From Pseudomonas sp. (lineage in GTDB: Bacteria > Pseudomonadota > Gammaproteobacteria > Pseudomonadales > Pseudomonadaceae): a stretch of DNA of 64,000 nt. The notes below the pieces were generated by a model. The model worked only from the letters and a program-made list of their open reading frames with translations. It was not told where the DNA came from and ran no database searches. Position 1 is the first letter of the stretch, and the number at the start of each line of letters is the position of its first letter. Positions 35,457 through 43,439 of this stretch are shown here, piece after piece. The DNA is taken from contig JAKUTK010000020.1 in NCBI GenBank assembly GCA_022448005.1, positions 1 through 64,000 of the forward strand. Reading direction: 5' to 3'. A program made the position numbers and the translations under genes.

Positions 35457-36251
35457 ATGCACATCAATCTTGCCGGCAAGACCGCTTTGGTTACTGCCTC
35501 CACAGGCGGCATCGGCTTCGCCATTGCCCATGGCCTGGCGCTCACCGGCGCTATCGTGATCATCAACGGGCGGAGTGACAGCTCGGTCGAAAAAGCCCTG
35601 GCACGTTTGAGCGAAGCGGTACCGCAGGCCACCTTCAGCGGAGTCGCGGCTGATCTGGGCAATGCCGACGGCGTTGGCGTTCTTACAGCTGCGCTTCCCA
35701 CCATCGACATTCTGGTCAACAACGCCGGCATCTATGGTTTGGCCGATTTCTTCGAGGCCGATGACGACTGCTGGGAAGACTATTGGCAAACTAACGTAAT
35801 GTCCGGTGTTCGCCTGAGCCGCGCGTTGGTTCCAGCCATGGTCCAACGAGGTTGGGGTAGGGTGGTGTTTATCTCCTCGGAGTCAGCCCGAAATATCCCG
35901 GCCGATATGGTTCATTACGGCGTAACCAAGACGGCGCAACTGGCGTTGTCGCGTGGCTTGGCCAAACGTGTGGCCGGCAGCGGCGTAACCGTTAACAGCG
36001 TGCTGCCAGGCCCGACACTGTCTGATGGCTTGGCTGAGCTGCTCAAAGGAGAGTCTGCCCGCTCCGGCAAATCCTTGGAGGCCGTCGCTGCCGAATTCGT
36101 CATGACCCACCGTCCCACCTCGTTGATTCAACGTGCGGCCACGGTCGATGAGGTCGCCAATATGGTCGTCTATATCTGCTCCACCCAGGCGTCAGCCACC
36201 AGCGGCGCTGCGCTGCGGGTCGATGGCGGCGTGGTGGACGATATCCTCTGA
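35457..36251 (+). CDS. Short-chain dehydrogenase/reductase
   Basis: A 264-residue classical SDR. Cofactor-binding TASTGGIG at 13-20 with NGR at 37-39 suggesting NADP(H); NNAG at 88-91; catalytic S141, Y154 and K158 (ISSESARNIPADMVHYGVTK); PG motif PGPTLSDG; C-terminal GAALRVDGG. Substrate unknown. Probably in one transcript with the ABM gene (95 bases apart). Confidence 0.92.
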   Translation: MHINLAGKTALVTASTGGIGFAIAHGLALTGAIVIINGRSDSSVEKALARLSEAVPQATFSGVAADLGNADGVGVLTAALPTIDILVNNAGIYGLADFFEADDDCWEDYWQTNVMSGVRLSRALVPAMVQRGWGRVVFISSESARNIPADMVHYGVTKTAQLALSRGLAKRVAGSGVTVNSVLPGPTLSDGLAELLKGESARSGKSLEAVAAEFVMTHRPTSLIQRAATVDEVANMVVYICSTQASATSGAALRVDGGVVDDIL

Positions 36252-36315
36252 ACCCTTGACTACCTGGCACGTGTGTTCCGCACGGGTGACCTGAAGGTCA
36301 CCGGCGCGCACGCTG

Positions 36316-36430
36316 TCAGTGAGTGAGCAGATCTCCAATCGATTCCGCTGCCAGTTGATACGAACGGCAACGCGCCGTCGGGTCGTAGATGCGCGCATCA
36401 ATCATCAGTTCGTCTACGCCGGTGGTAGCA
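36316..36430 (-). pseudogene. C-terminal scrap of a luciferase-like (LLM) flavin monooxygenase
   Basis: The minus frame ending at TGA 36316-36318 reads TTGVDELMIDARIYDPTARC, then RSYQLAAESIGDLL. This is the typical C-terminus of LLM-class flavin monooxygenases (GVDELM...IYD...AR-RSYELLAE). It is cut off on its 5' side by the IS200-like element beginning at ~36435. Assignment rests on ~37 residues. Confidence 0.45.
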
Positions 36431-36434
36431 CTAA

Positions 36435-36840
36435 ACAACCACCGACTGAAGTCGGTGGGTTAGTGAATTACGGATTGAAAGTCCGGATACGCGTCGGCTG
36501 AACGACGCGTCGCATTAGTCCGGCTCCATCTTGAAATTATCGTTCGGGCTCGGCTCTGGCATCAAGTGACCCTCCACGATCCGGCACTCACGCTGCCTCG
36601 CCAACTCATGTAGCACCTCCCCCCAGGTGCTTGCGGATCGCTCCGAAGATCGCCTTCTTACGCCTCTTCGGGATGAATACAACGTGGTACTTACAGTCCC
36701 ACTTCGTGTGAGCAAGGCTTTGGTAATCTCTCATTGGGTACCCCTATCTCTTGGTCGAGATAGAAGGTTCCTGATGACCGCATCACACGGTCAACCTCAA
36801 GGAGTCCCTCGGCTAAGCCGGGGGATTACCTTGTTTATTT
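36435..36840 (-). mobile_element. IS200/IS605-type element, internally deleted
   Basis: A remnant flanked by subterminal palindromes as in IS200-group elements: arms CCACCGACT/AGTCGGTGG at 36439-36458, and CCCTCGGCT/AGCCGGGGG at 36806-36824. Between them is a broken tnpA. Ends are approximate because these elements make no target duplication. Both hairpins being retained around a non-functional transposase makes it a possible PATE/MITE-like derivative. Confidence 0.65.
36515..36734 (-). pseudogene. IS200-type Y1 transposase, frameshifted and internally deleted
   Basis: From ATG 36732-36734 the frame reads MRDYQSLAHTKWDCKYHVVF then IPKRRKKAIFGAIRKHLG, a clear IS200 TnpA N-terminus. An extra G in the run of six (near 36620) shifts the frame; the other frame continues EVLHELARQRECRIVEGHLMP and then EPSPNDNFKMEPD stop. 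The HUH motif (normally DHVHM after HLMP) and the catalytic tyrosine helix are missing, so the protein cannot be active. Confidence 0.85.
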
Positions 36841-37025
36841 AAGACTTGAAAGCCAAGCGGATAGATCGTCCAACTGCCTCGATATCCCATGCCCACTCGA
36901 CCCTTTCATGTGCTGCGTACGCCGGACCGGGGCATGACACCAAGGCTGAAAAGCTTTCTGGATTTTACCCTTGCCAAGTTTGGCGAGAACCCGGCAAAGG
37001 CAACCTGGCCGAAAGCAGCGAGCGG
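36841..37025. other. Short interval after the IS200 remnant
   Basis: About 185 bases with no recognisable gene or signal. Confidence 0.5.
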
Positions 37026-37430
37026 TTAGTTACGTGCTGAACGTTTCAAGGCGAAGGCTCCGTCATCCAGCAGCGCCAAGGCCAGTGCAGTGAATGCCAG
37101 AAAGACCGGGTATTCCCAGCCACCATTGGCGTTGGTGAAGCTCCAGCCATTACCGAAGTGCACGCTTGCTGCCACCAGCAGTTGCACGGTGGCTAGGGCC
37201 GCTACCCAGCGAGCGAGTACACCAAGGATCAGGAACAGGCCGCCGACCACTTCAAAGGCAATGACCGGATAGGCAAGAAAGCCGGAGAAGCCAACGGACT
37301 CAAAGAAACCTGCTGTGCCGGCCGGGGTGAACACCAGCAGCTTGGTCAGGCCATGAGCGAGAAACATCACGCCAAGGATTAGGCGTAGTACCAGGGCGGC
37401 ATAGGGGAGGGTGCGGCTAGCGGCGGTCAT
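37026..37430 (-). CDS. DoxX-family membrane protein
   Basis: A 134-residue, four-helix inner-membrane protein: LRLILGVMFLAHGLTKLLVF at the N-terminus (family signature), then PAGTAGFFESVGF, FEVVGGLFLILGVLARWVAAL and the C-terminal FTALALALLDDGAFALKRS. DoxX proteins are associated with redox and thiol-stress functions. Start ATG 37428-37430; the open frame upstream is unrelated. It follows the F420-reductase-like gene on the same strand with an 83-base gap, probably in one operon. Confidence 0.88.
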   Translation of the reverse strand: MTAASRTLPYAALVLRLILGVMFLAHGLTKLLVFTPAGTAGFFESVGFSGFLAYPVIAFEVVGGLFLILGVLARWVAALATVQLLVAASVHFGNGWSFTNANGGWEYPVFLAFTALALALLDDGAFALKRSARN

Positions 37431-37513
37431 GGGTGTTTTCCAATACGGGGAGTGTGGGTTGCCCGGGGCCACAGCTGTTTCGGCCGTGGCGCCAGGCATT
37501 GGGTAAGTGGGAA

Positions 37514-38143
37514 TTAACGATTGAGCCAGACCGGCGCGATCTGCGTGCCGAGCCCTGCGCCATAGCCGAGGTAGATGTTCAACCCGGCCAACGCTTCCAG
37601 ATAACGCGCGTTTACCAAACCGCCGGCATCCACGGTTTTCCAACCCAGGCTTTGCGCAAGAGCAACGGCGGTTTGTTTGGCTCGTGCGCTATCGCTGGCC
37701 AGGAACACGCTGCCTTGCTGCTCGTTGGCAAATGTGGGACCGCTGGCCAGCACTTGGGCGAACAGGGTGTTGAAGCCCTTGACCAGCTCCACACCTGGCA
37801 GCGCCTTGGCGATTTCCTCCGCTGCACTGGTGCTGTGGCCGATGGTCAGACCCATGTAGTCGGCTGTCAGCGGGTTGGTGATGTCGATGACCACTTTGCC
37901 TTCGAGACTGCCCAGACTTTTCAGCGCGGTTAAGGCGTCCTGGTAAGCAGTGGCGACGATCACCACTTCGTTCTGGCCAAGGGCCTGATCAGCGGCGAAT
38001 GCTTCGACGTTTTGATGCTGCGCGGCGAGGGCGTGCGCCTTGTCCAGATCACGGCCGGTGATACGAACATGGTGTCCAAACTGGGACAACTGTTGAGCGA
38101 AAGCCGAGCCCATGTTGCCGGTACCGATAAGGGTAATGTTCAT
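37514..38143 (-). CDS. NADPH-dependent F420 reductase-like protein
   Basis: A 209-residue Rossmann-fold protein of the NADP-oxidoreductase/F420-dependent family: LIGTGNMGSAFAQQL at the N-terminus, then VIVATAYQDALTALKSLG, KVVIDITNPLTADYMGL and a hydrophobic C-terminal part with GLVNARYLEALAGLNIYLGYG. Pseudomonads make no F420, so it likely uses NADP(H) alone. Divergent from a LysR gene; the promoter holds the second copy of the shared 30-bp site. Confidence 0.87.
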   Translation of the reverse strand: MNITLIGTGNMGSAFAQQLSQFGHHVRITGRDLDKAHALAAQHQNVEAFAADQALGQNEVVIVATAYQDALTALKSLGSLEGKVVIDITNPLTADYMGLTIGHSTSAAEEIAKALPGVELVKGFNTLFAQVLASGPTFANEQQGSVFLASDSARAKQTAVALAQSLGWKTVDAGGLVNARYLEALAGLNIYLGYGAGLGTQIAPVWLNR

Positions 38144-38175
38144 GTCTTTTGCCTCGTGCTGTGTGTGATGGGATC

Positions 38176-38205
38176 CAGTTTAAAGATTCGATTTACGAGA
38201 TAAAC
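38176..38205. promoter_or_regulatory. LysR-type operator, copy 2
   Basis: AGTTTAAAGATTCG followed by ATTTACGAGATAAACA: 26 of 30 positions match 33608-33637. It lies between the divergent F420-reductase-like gene and LysR (38247), so that LysR is the probable regulator. Confidence 0.72.
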
Positions 38206-38246
38206 ATGATTTAATGTGACTTATAGTTCCGATAAGTGAGGCAATA

Positions 38247-39191
38247 ATGGATCGCGCGTTGGAGATGCAGGTGTTTTGCGCCGTGGTCGACAAGGGCAGC
38301 TTTGTCGGTGCCGTCGATGCGCTGGAAATGTCCAAGGCCGCCGTTTCCAGGCATGTAAATGCGCTGGAGGAACGCCTGGGCGTACGCCTGCTGCAACGCA
38401 CCACGCGACGCTTATCACTGACCGAAGAAGGACGGGTTTTCTACCAGCAAGCGCGGGAAGTGCTGGCGTTGATGGGGGAGGCGGAAAGCGCTGTTTCTTC
38501 GGGCAACCATGAGCCTGCCGGCGTGCTGCGGGTCAATGCGCCGGTGAGTTTTGGTGTGTTGCACCTGGCGCCGCTGTGGACTGCCTTTTTGGAGCAAAAC
38601 CCGAAGATTGAGCTGGATATCAGCCTGAACGATCGCCAGGTCGATTTGGTGGAGGAGGGGTATGACGTCGCGGTGCGCATCGCCCGGTTGGAAAGCTCTT
38701 CACTGGTGGGGCGCCGGTTTGCCAGCACGCGGATGCGCCTGTGTGCAGCCCCGAGCTACATCAAAAGCCATGCACCAGTAGAAGTGCCGCAAGACCTGGC
38801 CGAGCACCGGGTGATTGCCTATAGCAACTTTTCCAGTGGGAACGAATGGAGTTTTACCGGGCCCGATGGCGAGCATAAGGTCAACACGCGTTCGGTCATT
38901 CGCTGCAATAACGGTGATACATGCCGATCTATTGCGTTGACTGCTGGCGGCATTTTGCTGCAGCCAAGCTTTATGGTAAGTGAGGATCTTCGGCGGGGTG
39001 ATCTGGTGGAGTTGCTACCGGAGTATCGCTCGGTAGAACTGGGTATTTATGCCGTCTACCCAACCCGCAAACACCTGGCATCCAAGGTGCGGGCATTTAT
39101 CAATTTTCTGGTCGAACAGTTTGAGCAGGTCGACTGGGAGTCCGGCTACCCAGCACAAAAGAGCCAAGCCCGGGCTGCAAAGAAGATGTAA
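38247..39191 (+). CDS. LysR-family transcriptional regulator
   Basis: A 314-residue LTTR. wHTH: FCAVVDKGSFVGAVDALEMS-KAAVSRHVNALEERLG; RTTRRLSLTEEGRVFYQQ; complete effector domain. Belongs by look to the DsdC/AaeR-like group found beside DoxX and NADPH reductase genes. Its promoter region contains an operator shared with the dioxygenase operon 4.7 kb away, implying a regulon of at least two operons. Confidence 0.92.
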   Translation: MDRALEMQVFCAVVDKGSFVGAVDALEMSKAAVSRHVNALEERLGVRLLQRTTRRLSLTEEGRVFYQQAREVLALMGEAESAVSSGNHEPAGVLRVNAPVSFGVLHLAPLWTAFLEQNPKIELDISLNDRQVDLVEEGYDVAVRIARLESSSLVGRRFASTRMRLCAAPSYIKSHAPVEVPQDLAEHRVIAYSNFSSGNEWSFTGPDGEHKVNTRSVIRCNNGDTCRSIALTAGGILLQPSFMVSEDLRRGDLVELLPEYRSVELGIYAVYPTRKHLASKVRAFINFLVEQFEQVDWESGYPAQKSQARAAKKM

Positions 39192-39230
39192 CACTCCTTG
39201 CAGCCCACTGGCCATTAACGCCGAATGACC

Positions 39231-39428
39231 TTAGGTCTTCTTCGGATCGTCGCCGAACAGCTTGCCTGCACCGGCCCAATCCGATGGCGCCACGTCTTCA
39301 AAAATGACGTAGATGTAATTGGCATCGGTACCGGTGTTTTTCACGATGCTCTGGGTGATTTCTGCAGCGACAGCTTCCTTCGCGGCGTGGTCTTTTCCTT
39401 CGAACCAGCTGACTCGTACAACGGGCAT
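39231..39428 (-). CDS. 4-oxalocrotonate tautomerase-family protein
   Basis: A 65-residue tautomerase with the required Pro directly after the initiator Met (MPVVRVSWFEG). KDHAAKEAVAAEITQSIVKN and YIYVIFEDVAPSDWAGAGK are typical of the small 4-OT/DUF1904-like subgroup. GAGGATCACTCC precedes the ATG. Substrate unknown; fits the neighbouring aromatic/quinone-type enzymes. Confidence 0.88.
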   Translation of the reverse strand: MPVVRVSWFEGKDHAAKEAVAAEITQSIVKNTGTDANYIYVIFEDVAPSDWAGAGKLFGDDPKKT

Positions 39429-39543
39429 GGAGTGATCCTCTATTCAGGTTGGGTTTAGCGCGATTAGGGCTAACCATGCGGTCAGTCCGGGCTCAGCCAA
39501 TCAATGCAGCAGAGCAGTCGAGAGAGAATAGGAGAGATACAGA

Positions 39544-39570
39544 AGGCGATAAACACGCTGTAAATCGCCT
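39544..39570. promoter_or_regulatory. Dyad upstream of the tautomerase gene
   Basis: AGGCGAT (39544-39550) and ATCGCCT (39564-39570) with a 13-nt spacer, ~116 bases before the tautomerase start. Candidate operator; regulator unknown. Confidence 0.35.
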
Positions 39571-39661
39571 ATATGTAGAAATTATTTCTCCAATCAGCCC
39601 GCCATTTACCGGCGCACCGGCGATCAACAGTTGCTAAGTACCGCTAGGGGCTGTTGCCATT

Positions 39662-40123
39662 TCACATGGGTAGCCATAGGAAGGCACAGGCCATGGCCAC
39701 CACGCTCTCGTAATTTCTCTTGAGCTTGTCGAATCGAGATGCCACCGCCCGGTAATGCTTCAGCCGGGCAAAGGCGTTTTCCACCAGGTGCCGATTGCGG
39801 TAAAGACCTCTGTCCAGATCCGCGTTGCCTTTCACGGAGTTACGCTTTCTCGGGATCACGGCCTTGGCCCCTTGTAGCTCAACCTGCTCCCGGATTCTCT
39901 CGCTGTCATAGCCCTTATCCGCGACGATGGTTTCTGCCGCCGGGAGCTTGGAAATCAACGCGGGTGCCTGAGTGCAGTCATTGATTTGGCCACCTGTGAT
40001 TTCAAACTCGATGGGCAAGCCGTGGGCGTCCACCGCCAGGTGAATCTTGCTGGTATTGCCAGCTCGACTTTTCCCTATAGCCTCATCGTTGCCGCTGGCA
40101 GCGCCTGCACTGTGCTGTGCGAC
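39662..40123 (-). pseudogene. IS5-family transposase, C-terminal fragment
   Basis: The frame gives GKSRAGNTSKIHLAVDAHGL, IVADKGYDSERIREQVELQG, KAVIPRKRNSVKGN and the signature YRNRHLVENAFARLKHYRAV (R-x3-E-x6-K), the C-terminal half of an IS5/IS427-group DDE transposase. The N-terminal third, including the first catalytic Asp region, is lost: upstream the frame meets a stop and loses similarity. GGGGCTGTTGCCAT near 39648 resembles the element's terminal repeat. Not expected to be active. Confidence 0.85.
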
Positions 40124-40331
40124 CTACTGTGGCGTAGTTGGAATTCCAGTTTCGTGCAGCTACCCCGCAGTTCATCTGGGGGTAGGTTGACGGGAAGCTC
40201 GCAGGCTGAGGCTTTCGGGACCACACCAGTGGAACACGCACTCATGTCGAACAACTACCTTGAAGCCAGGATGTGGCGCTATTGAGTCTCGGCGCGACTG
40301 GAGCCCAACTGGTGTCAGAGCAGGTGCCGTG

Positions 40332-41486
40332 TCACCGCTGCGCTTCGCGGATCATGTTACGGGCGATAACCACCTGCTGAATCTGTGTGGTGCCTTCGTA
40401 GATACGGAACAGCCGCACGTCACGGTAGAAGCGCTCAATGGCGTACTCGCTGACGTAGCCGGCGCCACCGTGGATCTGCACGCAGCGGTCGGCGACACGA
40501 CCGCACATCTCGGTGGAGAACATCTTCGCGCAGGAGGCTTCGGTACTGACGTTCTTGCCCTCGTCGCGCTTGCGCGCGGCATCCAGCACCATGCAGCGGG
40601 CCGCGTAGATTTCGGCTTTGCTATCAGCCAGCATCGCCTGGATCAGTTGGAACTCCGCGATGGGCTGGCCGAACTGTTTGCGGTCCAGCGCATAGTGCAG
40701 GGCATCGTCCAGCATGCGTTCGGCTGCGCCGACACTCAGTGCAGCGATATGCAGGCGGCCCTTATCCAGCACCTTCATCGCGGTCTTGAAACCAACGCCT
40801 TCGACGCCGCCTATCAACTGGCTGGCGGGCACTCGCGCATTTTCAAAGATCACGTCGCAGGTATGGGCGCCTTTGTGGCCCATCTTGTGGTCCGTCTTGC
40901 CCAGCGACACGCCGGGTGTGCCGCGCTCAACGATAAAGGCGCTGATACCGGAGGCGCCTTTGATTTCCGGGTTGGTACGGGCCATCACCGTGTAAATGCC
41001 CGCGTGTGGCGCGTTGGTGATGTAACGTTTGGTACCGTTGAGGATGTAGCTGTCAGCGTCACGCACAGCATTGGTTTTCAACGAGCCCGCATCGGAGCCG
41101 GCATCTGGCTCGGTCAGGCAGAACGAGCTGAGCAGCTCGCCGCTTGCCAGTTGCGGCAGGTACTGGTTGCGCTGCTCCTCTGTACCGTCAAGCAAAATGC
41201 CGATTGAGCCAATGCCGTTGTTGGTGCCGATGTAGGAACGGAAAGCCGGTGAGGTGCGACCCAACTCGAAGGCGATGTTTACCTCTTCCTCCATAGTCAC
41301 GCCCAGGCCGCCATAGGCTTCCGGAATCGTTAACCCGAACAGGCCCATCTCGCGCATCTGATCGACGATGTCCTTAGGGATCGCATCCGTTTCAGCCACC
41401 TCGTTTTCCCGAGGAATCAGTACCTCACCGACGAACTGGCGAAGAGAATCCAGCAGAATCTGCAGGGTTTCGGTATCACGGATCAT
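40332..41486 (-). CDS. Acyl-CoA dehydrogenase
   Basis: A 384-residue FAD enzyme introducing the C2-C3 double bond into acyl-CoA, passing electrons to ETF. Signatures: FCLTEPDAGSDAGSLKT and RYITNAPHAGIY in the middle, DRKQFGQPIAEFQLIQ, QIHGGAGYVSEYAIERFYRD, and the catalytic glutamate E364 in IYEGTTQIQQ. Start ATG with AGAGGAG five bases before. Closely resembles dicarboxyl-CoA (adipyl-CoA-type) dehydrogenases, but substrate is inferred from the gene cluster. Follows the IclR gene on the same strand. Confidence 0.93.
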   Translation of the reverse strand: MIRDTETLQILLDSLRQFVGEVLIPRENEVAETDAIPKDIVDQMREMGLFGLTIPEAYGGLGVTMEEEVNIAFELGRTSPAFRSYIGTNNGIGSIGILLDGTEEQRNQYLPQLASGELLSSFCLTEPDAGSDAGSLKTNAVRDADSYILNGTKRYITNAPHAGIYTVMARTNPEIKGASGISAFIVERGTPGVSLGKTDHKMGHKGAHTCDVIFENARVPASQLIGGVEGVGFKTAMKVLDKGRLHIAALSVGAAERMLDDALHYALDRKQFGQPIAEFQLIQAMLADSKAEIYAARCMVLDAARKRDEGKNVSTEASCAKMFSTEMCGRVADRCVQIHGGAGYVSEYAIERFYRDVRLFRIYEGTTQIQQVVIARNMIREAQR

Positions 41487-41547
41487 GTGCGCTCCTCTGG
41501 GCCCGGAAGTGGGCCGATGTAGTACGGTGCACCGTCACCCTGAAGGG

Positions 41548-42414
41548 TTACCGAGCGGCGGCGCCGATGTTGTTAACCATGTTGATCAGGCGAGGCCCGA
41601 TATCGTCAGTGAGCTTGTCCCGTGGAAGCTGGAAGCTCGGTCCACCGCAGTTGAAGGTCAGTAACCCGAACTGCGGGTGTAACAGCGGCACGGCGACTGA
41701 GTTGACGTCGCGGTGCCACTCGCCGATCGATAGGCAAAAGCCGTAATCGGTGTAATCGCGAAACGCGCGATCCAGGCCCTTGCGGATCACCGGCCACTGT
41801 GCTGCTTCGCGTTGGCGCATGTGGTCGAGGAGAAACTCTCGCTCGCTCTCTGGCATCGCCGCCAGGCATGCGCGTCCCGCCGAGCTTTGCGCCAGTGGCA
41901 AGTAGCTGCCGATCTGCCGCCGCATCGTGGTATTGCCTTGGCCCTGAACGACGTCCAGGTAAACCATCTGCAGGCGATCCCGGGCCGCCATTGCCACTGC
42001 GGCTTGAGCGTGATTGGCCAGCTCTTCCATCAGCGGGTGCGCCACCGAGCGAATCGACAGATTCGACAGCATGGCGTAGCCGAACCCCAGCACACCGACA
42101 TCCAGCTGGTACTTGCCCGAGTGCACCTCACGCTTGAGGCAGCCAAGGCGCATCAGGGTGTTGGTCAAGCGCGTCACGGTCGGCTTGGGTAGCCCGGTCA
42201 TCCGCGCCAGTTCCTGATTGCCCAGCACGTTGTCGCGCGGGGTAAAGCACCGCATCAGCTCCAGCCCACGTGCCAGCGCAGTCACGAACTGGCCGCTGGT
42301 TTCGTCCTCACTCGACGCACTGGCCGGGTCGAGCATGCCCATCTTCAGTAAAGCGATTTCATCCGCTCCAGTGCTGCTCTCAGCCTTCTGCTGATCCGCT
42401 TTGTTGCGTGCCAT
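41548..42414 (-). CDS. IclR-family transcriptional regulator
   Basis: A 288-residue IclR protein. wHTH at ~65-95 (NQELARMTGLPKPTVTRLTN), followed by the GAF-like effector domain (SIRSVAHPLMEELANHAQAA, AQSSAGRACLAAM). GAGG precedes the ATG by seven bases. Divergent from the enoyl-CoA hydratase gene across a ~236-base region with a perfect 21-bp palindrome, so it probably controls both arms of the pathway cluster. Confidence 0.93.
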   Translation of the reverse strand: MARNKADQQKAESSTGADEIALLKMGMLDPASASSEDETSGQFVTALARGLELMRCFTPRDNVLGNQELARMTGLPKPTVTRLTNTLMRLGCLKREVHSGKYQLDVGVLGFGYAMLSNLSIRSVAHPLMEELANHAQAAVAMAARDRLQMVYLDVVQGQGNTTMRRQIGSYLPLAQSSAGRACLAAMPESEREFLLDHMRQREAAQWPVIRKGLDRAFRDYTDYGFCLSIGEWHRDVNSVAVPLLHPQFGLLTFNCGGPSFQLPRDKLTDDIGPRLINMVNNIGAAAR

Positions 42415-42457
42415 GGTAGAACCTCATTTTTGGAAATTGCAAGCAAATAAAAGTACG

Positions 42458-42472
42458 TTTCGTCAGGCGAAA
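42458..42472. promoter_or_regulatory. Secondary IclR-like half-palindrome
   Basis: TTTCG-TCAGG-CGAAA close to the iclR start. Core TTTCG/CGAAA also occurs in the main palindrome at 42606, so it may be an autoregulatory site. Confidence 0.4.
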
Positions 42473-42605
42473 TTATATTTGAGCCGAGATGAAATGCAAA
42501 ACGCTCATTTTTAGATAGATAATATATTGATTAATAAAGAAATAATAAAATAGTTCAGATTTCTGATTTACATGAATTCGCGACCCTACCTATGATATCT
42601 CGTAA

Positions 42606-42626
42606 ATACGAAATGCAATTTCGTAT
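42606..42626. promoter_or_regulatory. Perfect 21-bp palindrome, likely IclR operator
   Basis: Arms ATACGAAAT and ATTTCGTAT around GCA, located 25 bases before the enoyl-CoA hydratase start in the divergent promoter. Size and AT-rich centre-flanks fit IclR operators. Confidence 0.75.
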
Positions 42627-42650
42627 AGCGAAACGTGTTTAGAGGTGGGT

Positions 42651-43436
42651 ATGAGTCACGAACCTGAATCTGTAGTGAACCTGGAAATTCGAGAAGACGG
42701 CGTTGCCGTCGTACGCATCGACCGGCCAGAAGCCAAGAACGCGCTCAATAGCGCGGTGCGTGAACAACTCGCCGAGCACTTTCGGGCACTGGCTCGCAAT
42801 GGGCAGGTGCGGGCGATTGTACTTACCGGCGGTGACACCTGTTTTGTGGCCGGAGCCGATATCCGCGAGTTTGCCCAAGCGCGCCCGATTGAAATGTACC
42901 TGCGCCATACCGAGCTGCTGTGGGAAGCCATCTCCCGCTGCCCCAAGCCGGTCATCGCTGCAGTGAATGGTTTCGCCCTTGGCGGCGGCTGTGAGCTGGC
43001 CATGCACTGCGACATCATCGTCGCCGGCGAGTCGGCGCGCTTTGGCGAGCCAGAAGGCAAACTCGGCCTGATGCCGGGCGCCGGCGGGTCTCAGCGTCTG
43101 ATCCGCGCGGGCGGCAAGTTCCAGGCAATGCGCATTGCCCTTACCGGGTGCTTGGTCTCGGCCCAGCAAGCCTTGGCCATGGGCATGCTGAGTGAAGTGG
43201 TGGGCGACGAGCAGACCATTGTCCGTGCACTAGAGCTGGCCACTGAAATCGCCGCCTTGCCGCCGCTAGCCGTCGCGCAGATCAAAGAAGTGATGCTGGC
43301 CGGTGCTGACCTGCCGCTGGAGAGCGCGCTGGTGTTGGAGCGCAAGGCCTTCCAATTGCTATTCGATTCGAGCGACCAGAAAGAGGGCGCTCAAGCCTTC
43401 CTGGAAAAACGCAAAGCGATCTTCTCAGGAGAATGA
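42651..43436 (+). CDS. Enoyl-CoA hydratase
   Basis: A 261-residue crotonase-fold enzyme hydrating trans-2-enoyl-CoA. AFVAGADIREF-type loop (CFVAGADIREF), oxyanion-hole ALGGGCELAMHCD, with the two catalytic glutamates at 115 and 135 (FGEPEGKLGLMPGAGG). Length and both acids point to a true hydratase rather than isomerase. ATG 42651 follows AGAGGT. First gene of a five-gene plus-strand run; three bases separate it from the dehydrogenase gene. Confidence 0.93.
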   Translation: MSHEPESVVNLEIREDGVAVVRIDRPEAKNALNSAVREQLAEHFRALARNGQVRAIVLTGGDTCFVAGADIREFAQARPIEMYLRHTELLWEAISRCPKPVIAAVNGFALGGGCELAMHCDIIVAGESARFGEPEGKLGLMPGAGGSQRLIRAGGKFQAMRIALTGCLVSAQQALAMGMLSEVVGDEQTIVRALELATEIAALPPLAVAQIKEVMLAGADLPLESALVLERKAFQLLFDSSDQKEGAQAFLEKRKAIFSGE

Positions 43437-43439
43437 GCG

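Noticed and set aside
40260..41207. 315-codon plus-strand frame over the acyl-CoA dehydrogenase
   Set aside because: Antisense shadow; the minus strand carries all ACAD motifs.
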